64,000 bases of DNA from MED-G105 sp038522945 (GTDB taxonomy: Bacteria > Pseudomonadota > Alphaproteobacteria > Caulobacterales > Parvularculaceae), in assembly GCA_038522945.1 (NCBI GenBank), contig JBCBJV010000002.1, positions 310,001-374,000 on the forward strand, read 5' to 3'. Position numbers and translations under genes: made by a program. Position 1 is the stretch's first letter. The number at the start of each line of letters is the position of its first letter. Under the pieces are notes generated by a model, which saw only the letters and a list, made by a program, of their open reading frames with translations, had not been told where the DNA came from and searched no databases. This document shows positions 8,902-16,553 of the stretch, in pieces.

Positions 8902-8944
8902 AAAGGAGGAGGTTAGGGTGTCTATGCAACCTGTCGACACGTAG
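8902..8944 (+). other. strong Shine-Dalgarno followed by a very short ORF (possible leader peptide)
   Basis: AAAGGAGG (8902-8909) stands 8 nt before GTG 8918 (and 14 nt before ATG 8924). It opens a frame of eight codons (six from the ATG) ending in TAG at 8942-8944. This is a better ribosome-binding site than that of the protease gene 100 bp downstream. A leader peptide or a decayed gene start are both possible; coding is unproven. Confidence 0.25.
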
Positions 8945-9044
8945 AAGTGGTCCGTGACCGGATCAATGGACTAGACTAGTTTTTGTTTGTGCTGCTATGC
9001 GCTCTCAAGTAACCTGGATAAAAAATAAAGAAGGGTTGATCTCA

Positions 9045-9824
9045 ATGACCAAAGAACTCCCCGTCGTACACATGTCGCGCCGTGATGTTATCCGCGGACT
9101 TGCCACCGGCAGCGTTGTGGTGCTTGCGCCCGGTTGTACGTACAATGAGGAACTAGGTCGTAGCCAGCTTCTATTTGTCTCTTCTGGGCAAATGGCCCAA
9201 CTGGCCGCTTCCGCCTGGACCGACCTGAAGAGCCAGGAGCGGGTGACAAACAATCCCCGATATTTGAGCCGCGTTGAGCGGGTCGCGCCGGGCGTGATCC
9301 AGGCCGCAGGCGGAGATCCGCGCCAATGGCAGGTCGAGGTTTTCCAGTCAGATCAGATCAATGCCTTCGCGCTTCCTGGCGGTAAGGTCGGGTTCTACAC
9401 GGGTATTCTCGACTTTATGGAAAGTGATGCGGAGATTGCTACCGTGATGGGGCACGAAGTTGCCCATGTGAATTACAATCACTCCGGCGAGCGTTACTCT
9501 CAATCGACCCTAGCCCAGACAGGGCTCAGCGTCGCGCAGGTCGCTTTGTCTGGCAATCAGTACCAGAGCCAAATCATGGGTGTGCTTGGCATGGGTGCAT
9601 CGCTCGGTGTGATATTGCCGTTTTCCCGCAAGCACGAGCTTGAAGCTGATAAGTTTGGTGTGCGTTACATGCATCGCGCAGGCTATGACGCTTCTGAGGC
9701 GCTTCGATTTTGGGAAAAAATGTCTGCGAATAAAGCGGGCGGCGGGCCGCCTGCCTATCTCTCCACACATCCCTCTGACGCGACGCGGATCGCGCAGCTT
9801 AAACGGGAGATTGCGTTGCTCTAA
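9045..9824 (+). CDS. M48-family zinc metalloprotease, Tat/lipoprotein signal
   Basis: Envelope metalloprotease of the BepA/LoiP/YcaL type, probably for outer-membrane protein quality control. The 259-aa precursor has twin arginines (SRRDVIRGLATG) and a hydrophobic core ending in LAPGC, so it looks like a Tat-exported lipoprotein. The M48 domain has GHEVAHVNYNH (zinc site HExxH) and the third zinc ligand in KHELEADKFG. The C-terminal segment LSTHPSDATRIAQL is typical. There is no TPR domain, unlike BepA. ATG 9045 is preferred over ATG 8997 because the signal motif then sits at the N-terminus and GAAGGG lies upstream. Confidence 0.92.
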   Translation: MTKELPVVHMSRRDVIRGLATGSVVVLAPGCTYNEELGRSQLLFVSSGQMAQLAASAWTDLKSQERVTNNPRYLSRVERVAPGVIQAAGGDPRQWQVEVFQSDQINAFALPGGKVGFYTGILDFMESDAEIATVMGHEVAHVNYNHSGERYSQSTLAQTGLSVAQVALSGNQYQSQIMGVLGMGASLGVILPFSRKHELEADKFGVRYMHRAGYDASEALRFWEKMSANKAGGGPPAYLSTHPSDATRIAQLKREIALL

Positions 9825-9968
9825 CAGGGCGTTGTGGCGGCCGAGATTGCAATGCGTAATTCGCGAGAATTTACCGCTATTCGGCGCTTGCAAACAGCTA
9901 AAACGGCGACTAGTGTCCCGCGCCTGCGGTCAGGCGTTCCAGATGGGCCTCGCCTGACGAAACAATGT

Positions 9969-10045
9969 GCCGCCTTAGCTCAGTCGGTTAGAGCGCTAGA
10001 TTGTGGATCTAGAGGTCCCCTGTTCGAACCAGGGAGGCGGTACCA
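9969..10045 (+). tRNA. tRNA-His (anticodon GTG), divergent alphaproteobacterial type
   Basis: 77 nt with full cloverleaf: acceptor GCCGCCT/AGGCGGT, D arm GCTC/GAGC, anticodon stem CTAGA/TCTAG around loop TTGTGGA (anticodon GTG), five-nt variable region, T arm CCCTG-TTCGAAC-CAGGG, and encoded CCA. The -1 base is T, pair 1:72 is G-T and the discriminator is A73. Normal bacterial tRNA-His has G-1:C73. The pattern seen here matches the clade in which HisRS recognises a G1-U72/A73 acceptor. Confidence 0.97.
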
Positions 10046-10077
10046 CAAACCACTTAAATTTAGTTTTCCCAAAATTG

Positions 10078-10098
10078 CGGGTCAATTCCCTTGACCCG
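10078..10098. terminator. hairpin between tRNA-His and the polysaccharide operon
   Basis: CGGGTCAA (10078-10085) / TTGACCCG (10091-10098), loop TTCCC. The minus-strand side continues CAATTTT, so it could end the leftward glycosyltransferase operon or the rightward tRNA transcript. There is no strong T run. Confidence 0.4.
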
Positions 10099-10172
10099 GT
10101 ATTGAGGACGAGATCTCGAAAGGCGGCAACGCTTGAATTCAGTCGGCTCGGGAGAACCTATTCAATTCTGAT

Positions 10173-11561
10173 TTATCGATCAGCAACCAGAATAAATGCG
10201 CTAGCCAGCGTCGTCCCAACGAGAAGAAATGCGTATCGAAAGTCTCCTGAACAGGCAGCAGCTGACATCACCATGAAATGGATGAGACCAGTGCTGGTCG
10301 TCATCATTCCCACAAATCGTGTTGGGCCTTTTGCCAAGAGCAGAAAATAGAAAAACATCAAGACGCTTGCCAACATGTAAATCCATTGTTCGTGAAAGAT
10401 TTTCACTTCATACGCCATGAACTCGCCATACTGACGAAATGTCTGATTGATATTTCTATCGGCTTTTTCGATGTCAGGCGCGTCTCTGAAAATGCTAAAG
10501 TAAAATGGCAGGAGAACCTTGTTGTCCAGGCCCCATAACGACTGTGCTACGCCCCACCGAGATTGCAAGAAGGCACCGGGGTACATTGTAACGGCGTTCT
10601 TCCATGCGTCTGTAATCTCCGTTGCATCTTCGTCACCTTCCGGTCGCCGCCAAAAATATGGGTTGGTATCGGTTGGAAGGTTGTTAAGCCTGAGCATTCT
10701 CATGCATGTCCGGGCTGAAAAACCGGCGCGAAGATCTTCCACGGAGATCTCGTCGTTCATTTCGGTAATTACTGGCGGCAGCAGACTCAGATCACCGGTG
10801 GTGATGCTGATCGAAATGATGTCGTGAAGCATTGCCACGGAAGACGGATAACTGCTGGTTTTTGCAAGGACATCATTCGTGCTTGTTAATGAGACGTAAT
10901 AGGGGACAAAGATTGTCAAGCTTACGCCAAGGCTTGCAGCAGTTGCGATGGCAAGTCGCCGGAGCGAAAAACTCTCATTCTTTTGTATCAGTCTCGACAG
11001 CAATAACCAAAACAGAATAACGCCAATTGGCGCAGCCATATCATGACGACTAAGTCCGGCAATGAACGCCATCACTCCGAAATAAATAAGGTAGCTGAGT
11101 TTCTGTTCGTAAATGTAGCGCGCCGCAAGGCCGATCACGATAAGCAGTAATGAAAGGGCCCATACAGACTTCCAGAGGGCACCAATCGTCATGAATACCG
11201 GCGGAAAAAGCGCAAAAAACCATAAAAATCCCGTGACGCGACCCCGGCGCTGAGATAGCGATGTTGCGAGAAAAGTAACTGCAAACACAAACAAGATGGT
11301 TTGCGTTACCAACACACCAAACTGGCTGCCTGGTGTCATATGTTTACCGATCGCGAAGAACCACATCATGATCGGAGGATGATAGAAGTTAAGGCGGTCC
11401 AGGCGGTCGGCGTTGTTAAATATTGAAAATGAATCCGGAGACATATAGCCGGGCTTATGCACAAACAAAATCAATAAGATCAGCAGCGTGGCTGATCCAA
11501 GTGGGTGTTTGAAAAAGTCCCAGAGCGGCTTCCAAATCGGCGAAGCTGCGTCCGTCTTCAT
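10173..11561 (-). CDS. polytopic membrane protein, GT-C-like (PMT/ArnT-type) glycosyltransferase candidate
   Basis: 462 aa with roughly 10-11 hydrophobic spans separated by a large loop (about residues 235-380, with ISVEDLRAGFSARTC and NPYFWRRPEGDEDA). An early loop after the first span contains KPGYMSPDSFS and a second NFYHPPIMMWF; the placement resembles the acidic loop of GT-C enzymes that use polyprenyl-phosphate sugars. Specific catalytic residues cannot be assigned. The start overlaps the stop of the upstream GT2-methyltransferase gene by 4 bp (ATGA), so the two are translationally coupled. An undecaprenyl-phosphate-sugar donor made by that neighbour is a natural inference. Confidence 0.65.
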   Translation of the reverse strand: MKTDAASPIWKPLWDFFKHPLGSATLLILLILFVHKPGYMSPDSFSIFNNADRLDRLNFYHPPIMMWFFAIGKHMTPGSQFGVLVTQTILFVFAVTFLATSLSQRRGRVTGFLWFFALFPPVFMTIGALWKSVWALSLLLIVIGLAARYIYEQKLSYLIYFGVMAFIAGLSRHDMAAPIGVILFWLLLSRLIQKNESFSLRRLAIATAASLGVSLTIFVPYYVSLTSTNDVLAKTSSYPSSVAMLHDIISISITTGDLSLLPPVITEMNDEISVEDLRAGFSARTCMRMLRLNNLPTDTNPYFWRRPEGDEDATEITDAWKNAVTMYPGAFLQSRWGVAQSLWGLDNKVLLPFYFSIFRDAPDIEKADRNINQTFRQYGEFMAYEVKIFHEQWIYMLASVLMFFYFLLLAKGPTRFVGMMTTSTGLIHFMVMSAAACSGDFRYAFLLVGTTLASAFILVADR

Positions 11562-13087
11562 GCAACGTTTTCCTTGGTTTTTTCGACTTCTGGTTCGATC
11601 TCAATTGTTGGCGCTTGGACCGCAAAGCGCTCTGCGCTGTTCAGCACATGACGTGAGCTTGGCTTGATTTCAAGAACAGACCAAAACTGGAACGCAAACA
11701 AAGATGGAATGAGGCGAGCAAAAAAGTGCCATACTCCCCCGACGGATTTCCAGAACCAGTTATCGCCGATGAGCACGAATGGTGGACCAACGCCAACAGT
11801 CTTTAGTTCCTTGAGTCCAGTTTCAACGTAGAGGTTTTTGAGCGTGCTCTTGGTGAACAATCGTCTGTGGGTGATGTCGAGAATGCCCCGATGCGCGTAA
11901 TTAAATCGGCCGAGCAGGAGACCGAGGCGCACAAAGATAAATGCGACATTCGGTGTTGAGATAATCAGCTTGAGTGGTTTTTTTCCGTCGTACTTTTCAC
12001 GAAGCTTGATAATGAACTCTTCCGGGTACGAAAGATGTTCAATGACATCCATAAGTAAGATGACGTCATAATCGTCTAAATCAATTTCATCGTCGATGTT
12101 CTCAAGATCAATTTTGATAAAGCGATCGTATTTATGTTCGTTTTCATCGCTCGGTGCGTAAAGGTCGGCGCCGGTTAGGGTCAGGTCCTTGCGATCCCGC
12201 AATACAAATGGCGTGATCCCATTGCCGCAACCAAGATCCAGCACAGATTTCAGGTCGGGGTTTTCATTCAAATAATCGCGGGAAAGTGAGTGAGTTGATT
12301 TAGGATCCTGATCTTTTGCTTCATAAACGCGGTTTTCTTCACGCGGGTATTTCAATGAGACGAGCATGCCTCGTTTCTGGGCAGCATAAGCGACTGTTTC
12401 TCCCATTATATCTTTTGCGTACTTCATCCCGTCCACGCGGCAAACCTCATCGCCGTAATGGGTGGGGATCGCAAACTCTTTGACCTTTGCATCCAGGTGC
12501 AACGCCTGAAGAAGAATCTGTGTATCGAAGTGGAAATCGTTCGTATATTGATCAAGCGGTGTCCGTTGCAGGAAGTCCAAGCTGTAGGCTCGGTAACCAG
12601 TATGGAATTCACTGAACGAACTTCCCAGAATAGCATTCTGGGTCCGCGTTAGTGTCTGATTACCGAAGAATTTGTAAAGCGGCATACCGCCTTTAAGGGC
12701 ATCGATCCGTTTGAGCATCCGAGAGCCCAATACTACATCGTTTCCGGCCTCCAACTCCTCTAGAAAACGAGGGATCAATTCGGGCGGGTACTGCCCGTCG
12801 CCGTGGAGCATAGTGACAGATTCAAACTTGTTGTCGATGGCGTAGGCGTAAACGACTTTTTGATTGCCACCATAGCCCTGATTTTTGGCAAGCCTGATAA
12901 CTTCGACGTTTTTAATGCCCGTCTCAGCACAGTGCTCGGCAGCTATCTTGGCTGTATTGTCCGTAGAACCGTCGTCGGAAACCAAAATGAACATGCGATC
13001 GGAATTGATCAGATCGCGTGGGATCCGATCAATCACGCTGCGAATATGGGCTTCTGCTTCGTAGGCGAGAATGGCGAGGAGATGCAT
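11558..13087 (-). CDS. two-domain protein: GT2 polyprenyl-phosphate glycosyltransferase fused to a SAM methyltransferase
   Basis: 509 aa. The N-terminal half is a DPM/DPG-type family 2 glycosyltransferase: VSDDGSTDNT near 38-47, NQGYGGNQK, the DxD-like HGDGQYPPE near 95, and VLGSRM. The C-terminal half (from about 275) is a class I methyltransferase with motif I VLDLGCGNGITPF near 283 and an Asp-rich post-motif DDYDVILLMDVIEH. No transmembrane anchor is evident in the GT part. ATG 13087 leaves a 25-bp gap after the VTT gene; a longer frame back to 13171 would overlap that gene. Probably makes a (methylated) lipid-linked sugar for the neighbouring GT-C-like protein. Confidence 0.88.
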   Translation of the reverse strand: MHLLAILAYEAEAHIRSVIDRIPRDLINSDRMFILVSDDGSTDNTAKIAAEHCAETGIKNVEVIRLAKNQGYGGNQKVVYAYAIDNKFESVTMLHGDGQYPPELIPRFLEELEAGNDVVLGSRMLKRIDALKGGMPLYKFFGNQTLTRTQNAILGSSFSEFHTGYRAYSLDFLQRTPLDQYTNDFHFDTQILLQALHLDAKVKEFAIPTHYGDEVCRVDGMKYAKDIMGETVAYAAQKRGMLVSLKYPREENRVYEAKDQDPKSTHSLSRDYLNENPDLKSVLDLGCGNGITPFVLRDRKDLTLTGADLYAPSDENEHKYDRFIKIDLENIDDEIDLDDYDVILLMDVIEHLSYPEEFIIKLREKYDGKKPLKLIISTPNVAFIFVRLGLLLGRFNYAHRGILDITHRRLFTKSTLKNLYVETGLKELKTVGVGPPFVLIGDNWFWKSVGGVWHFFARLIPSLFAFQFWSVLEIKPSSRHVLNSAERFAVQAPTIEIEPEVEKTKENVA

Positions 13088-13112
13088 GGGATTTTCCGGG
13101 ACTAGTAGATGT

Positions 13113-13697
13113 TCAATTCGTTTGCTGAATTCTTTTTGAGGCAAAGGAGAGGCCAACAAGCGCAACGACACTTAGAGCGATTCCAATCAGCGCAGACGGT
13201 CGTGCCCCTGGGTCGTTTAATTCCAAGAGTGAGTTAAGCGAGGCGCCGAGATAAGTCGCGACCAGTGCGTTGGGCCAAGCGCCAAGGGCCGTTCCAAGCA
13301 GGACCCTCTGTTTCGGGATTTCATAATACTTTGCCGCGACGCAGAAGAAGAAATTTGGAAGCACCGAGACTTGCCTCAACAGCACAACTTTGAAGAGACT
13401 ATCGAACAATGTGGAAAAGCGTTCGAACTTGTCGCGATGCTTCGCGATCCAGGTTGAATTTCGAGTGATGCCAACACTGGTCAGTATCAGCGTTGACAGA
13501 GTAAGACTTCCGGCAATCACGGCAGATCCGGTGAACACGCCGAACAGATAACCCATTGAAACGGAAAAAGCTGAACCGAAAGGAATAGGTAAGGAGACAA
13601 CGACAGTCATCATGGCGACAGCCATTATCAATGCCGCGATCAGGTTTTCGCTCGCCAACGATTCAATCGTTTGAAGGATTGCAAGAGGGTCGGGCAT
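13113..13697 (-). CDS. VTT-domain (TVP38/TMEM64, DedA-like) membrane protein
   Basis: 194 aa, about five hydrophobic spans. The sequence PIPFGSAFSVSMGYLFGVFTGSAVIAG followed by a basic stretch and FKVVLLRQVSVLPNFFFCVAA is typical of VTT-domain proteins, which have been implicated in lipid-carrier recycling and scrambling. It is the first gene of a tight three-gene operon with the GT2-methyltransferase and the GT-C-like protein, so a role in handling the lipid-linked intermediate is a reasonable inference. ATG 13697 is preferred over the adjacent TTG 13700; TTAGGA lies upstream. Confidence 0.75.
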   Translation of the reverse strand: MPDPLAILQTIESLASENLIAALIMAVAMMTVVVSLPIPFGSAFSVSMGYLFGVFTGSAVIAGSLTLSTLILTSVGITRNSTWIAKHRDKFERFSTLFDSLFKVVLLRQVSVLPNFFFCVAAKYYEIPKQRVLLGTALGAWPNALVATYLGASLNSLLELNDPGARPSALIGIALSVVALVGLSFASKRIQQTN

Positions 13698-14081
13698 CAA
13701 TGCGTCCTAAGGTTTCGAATAGCTGTGCGGAGAACACTGTATCTGCTGCCGCGCCCTCGAATTCGTTTCGGTTAACAGAGAACGCGCTCTTGGATCAAGC
13801 TGTTGCGCCGCCGCGCCGAGTAGCAACAATTAGAAGCAAGCGATATGTGGAAAAATGGCGACACGGCACGTGGGTCCACATTATGTTCGATTGATAAACC
13901 GCCTTGTGAAGAAAGGTTACGGATTCGCAATATTTTGGATCCTATCGATTTGAGTTCGAAGTTGGAACTTAAAAACGAGTCCGAGACAGCTTTTGCCCCT
14001 AATCGTATGACAAAGCTGGACGCCAAACGTTAGGAATGGGACGGATATTCTAACGAAAAGAACGAGGCGACTGGCTAGGCT
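13698..14081. other. gene-free gap between two minus-strand polysaccharide genes
   Basis: 384 bp, more A/T-rich than its surroundings. Short frames on both strands lack a ribosome-binding site and resemble no family, so I annotate none. It presumably carries the promoter of the leftward VTT-GT2-GT-C operon. No clear promoter or terminator could be fixed. Confidence 0.4.
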
Positions 14082-15467
14082 CTACATCGCTCCGACAACT
14101 ACGAAGGCAAACGCCGCGGCAAAAACGACTGCCCGGAGCTCGCCCCACCAGGAAATAGGAGCGTATTTTCGCGCCGCCTTGCGGATGTACGGCAGTGCCA
14201 TGATTGGTGAGATGGCGGCATAGACAATCGCTGGTTCGAGCCCGAAGTTTATATAGACGATCGGTGTTCCGATCATTAGGGCGACGCTGGCGAGAATGTT
14301 TGCCGCGAGGAAGCGTCGGCTTTCCCCCGCAGTCAAAACAATTATGTGCAGTAGCTTAAATGGCTTGAACATGATGCCAACGGCGAGAAGCTTCATGAAG
14401 TGACTGACGCCTTGGTAACGCTCTTCATAAAGTAAGCCGATGCCAAAATCGGCAAAGAGAAAAATGCCAACACATAAGGCTGCGGCTGCGGCATCGGCGC
14501 CCAACCGCAGGCGGGCATAAATACGGCCAATATCAGCAGGTCGCTCCCGGTGCAGTTCCGCAAAGAGCGGGTAGCTCACTTTGTGAATAATGGAATCTGC
14601 GAGGCCCTTGACTGCCATAATCCAGATTGTTGCGACCGCATACAAACTGAATTCTGAAAGCGGCATGAACCAGCCAAACAGAAACTGATCGCCCCTTGCT
14701 ACAACTGCCGACAAGGTCGAAGACAGCATAACCCATTTTCCGTAGTCGAATATTTCCGTGAAATGGGTTCGGTCGAATCTAAAGCTGATCGGAGGACCCT
14801 TGAGCCAAATGTGCGAGCCGAGGGTTTTGATTAATGCACCGACGATTAAGCCGGCTAAGAGCGAGTAAACCCCCATGCCAGACCATGCGCAGGCGATCAT
14901 GGCAACGATCCCCAGTCCTTGGGAGACCAAATCAAGTTGAGTAATTGCCGCGAGCTTCAGATCCCGTTGGTACAGGGGGATCCGAATGGCATCAAACCCT
15001 TTGATGAAAATGACCAGCGAAATCGCAGCGAAAAACCAGGGAAGCCGATCGTCGGCATAAACCGTGCCTTCCTTCAAGACACCAGCTTCTTGGAGGGGCC
15101 TGATACTTAGAGCAACGCAAACGAGTAAGACCGCAAGCCCTGTGTTGCGGGCAAGCTGGATCACAAACGCCGTGGAGAGAAAACTGGGATTGGCGCCTTC
15201 ACGGCTACGCATGACGCTACCATTGATTCCGAGGTCGGTGAACATCACGACCCAGTAGAACAAGCTTGTGGCAACCGACATGAGCCCGAAGGCAGCCGGG
15301 TTCAGCAGCCGGGTCAGCACGAGATTTGAGCCAAGTCGCATGACGCTTGATGCGCCCAGCCCTGCGACGGCCCACCCGCCTGCTTTGGCGACCCTGCGTC
15401 CAAGGGACTCCCGGCGGGGTCCGGCAGGCGCGGTGCTTTCCGAAGATGCAGGTGGCGCAATCGTCAC
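14082..15467 (-). CDS. oligosaccharide flippase (Wzx/PST-type, MOP superfamily)
   Basis: 461 aa with about 12 hydrophobic spans. The N-terminal VAKAGGWAVAGLGASSVMRLGSNLVLTRLL followed by NPAAFGLMSVA is the standard signature of polysaccharide exporters that flip undecaprenyl-linked oligosaccharide to the periplasm. The second half shows VVARGDQFLFGWFMP and the paired spans usual in the family. It lies in the polysaccharide locus next to the sulfotransferase and Wzy-like genes, and its 5' end faces the sulfotransferase gene across 150 bp. Confidence 0.9.
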   Translation of the reverse strand: MTIAPPASSESTAPAGPRRESLGRRVAKAGGWAVAGLGASSVMRLGSNLVLTRLLNPAAFGLMSVATSLFYWVVMFTDLGINGSVMRSREGANPSFLSTAFVIQLARNTGLAVLLVCVALSIRPLQEAGVLKEGTVYADDRLPWFFAAISLVIFIKGFDAIRIPLYQRDLKLAAITQLDLVSQGLGIVAMIACAWSGMGVYSLLAGLIVGALIKTLGSHIWLKGPPISFRFDRTHFTEIFDYGKWVMLSSTLSAVVARGDQFLFGWFMPLSEFSLYAVATIWIMAVKGLADSIIHKVSYPLFAELHRERPADIGRIYARLRLGADAAAAALCVGIFLFADFGIGLLYEERYQGVSHFMKLLAVGIMFKPFKLLHIIVLTAGESRRFLAANILASVALMIGTPIVYINFGLEPAIVYAAISPIMALPYIRKAARKYAPISWWGELRAVVFAAAFAFVVVGAM

Positions 15468-15617
15468 TTTAGTGGTTCTTTCAAGATGTTAACGTTTCCG
15501 CCGCGGCGTCAGTGCCCGTCGTATCGATTAAGGCATTAACCTACTCTTTATGAAACCGGCGAATATCTGATTGGCACAAGTTGTGCCAGAAGGGTCCGAT
15601 CGGAGACCTCAAATACC

Positions 15618-16520
15618 ATGATTGATCGCTACTGTTTTGTCATCGGCGCAATGAAAGCTGGCACAACCAGTTTGTTTGACCATTTGTCAAAACACCCGGA
15701 AGTTGCCGTTGCCAATCCCAAGGAGGCAGGCTTCTTTGCATTTGATAGTGTCTACAGCAATGGGTTCGACTGGTACGAAGGTTTATTTTCATTTGATCCG
15801 GCCAACCACAAGGTCGCAGTCGAAGGGACAACTGATTACTCAAAATTCCCTCACGCAGAAGCGGCACCGAGGATAAGGGCTTTCGCTGAGACCCGGGACG
15901 TCAAACTGATTTACATCATGCGCCACCCCTTGCGACGGATTGAATCCCATGCACGGCACACCCAGGCTAAGCGAGCCGAACTGGGGCGAACAATATCTGA
16001 CAGGGCCGACCATAGCCTTGATGCTGGGGTTTCTTCTCTCTCTCTCGACGCCAGCCGCTACGCCATGCAGATCGACCAGTACCAAGACTTTCTGGTAAAA
16101 GACCGTCTCAGGCTTTTTACCCTTGAGCGACTGCAGCGGGAGCCGGTCGCCGTTGTCGAGGAGATATGTGAATACCTGGAAATTTCATCTACAGTGATAT
16201 CCGCTGACGTGAAGCAGAAGAACAAGGCACCGGGCGTTCGGTACAATGACGAACTAAATCTTGCTTGGCGCATCGCGGCATCGATTGCCCCCTTGAAGGC
16301 GGCTGTAAAAGCCGTAACGCCAGGGGAGTGGCGCCACAAAATGCGACGCAAGGCCAGAACAAGCGAACCTTTAAATGGACGTTTTAAGTTAACCCCTGCG
16401 GAAGAGGCGGCCCTGCTGTCAGAACTGGCACCAGACCTCCTAACACTAAGCAGTCAATTTGGTATCGATATCAAAGCCGAATGGAACATCGATCCAAAAG
16501 CTCTGAGGGCGGCGGCGTGA
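15618..16520 (+). CDS. PAPS-dependent sulfotransferase
   Basis: 300-aa cytoplasmic enzyme transferring sulfate from PAPS to an acceptor, here most likely a sugar of the exported polysaccharide. The 5'-phosphosulfate loop IGAMKAGTTSLFDHL is at residues 9-23 and the 3'-phosphate-binding motif IYIMRHPLRRIESHARH is near residue 100, both intact. The C-terminus is basic and variable, as in the Sulfotransfer_1/3 group. It is followed 33 bp later by the Wzy-like gene. Sulfated exopolysaccharides are common in marine bacteria, so the context supports that niche. Confidence 0.92.
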   Translation: MIDRYCFVIGAMKAGTTSLFDHLSKHPEVAVANPKEAGFFAFDSVYSNGFDWYEGLFSFDPANHKVAVEGTTDYSKFPHAEAAPRIRAFAETRDVKLIYIMRHPLRRIESHARHTQAKRAELGRTISDRADHSLDAGVSSLSLDASRYAMQIDQYQDFLVKDRLRLFTLERLQREPVAVVEEICEYLEISSTVISADVKQKNKAPGVRYNDELNLAWRIAASIAPLKAAVKAVTPGEWRHKMRRKARTSEPLNGRFKLTPAEEAALLSELAPDLLTLSSQFGIDIKAEWNIDPKALRAAA

Positions 16521-16553
16521 GTCAGTTATTCCTGGCCAAAATAAGGTGCCGTT

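Noticed and set aside
13772..14033. Short frames on both strands in the 13.7-14.1 kb gap
   Set aside because: No ribosome-binding site, no recognisable composition or motif, and they overlap each other.
15520..15560. CtrA site upstream of the sulfotransferase (ATTAAGGCATTAACC)
   Set aside because: The two TTAA halves are separated by 4 bp rather than 7.
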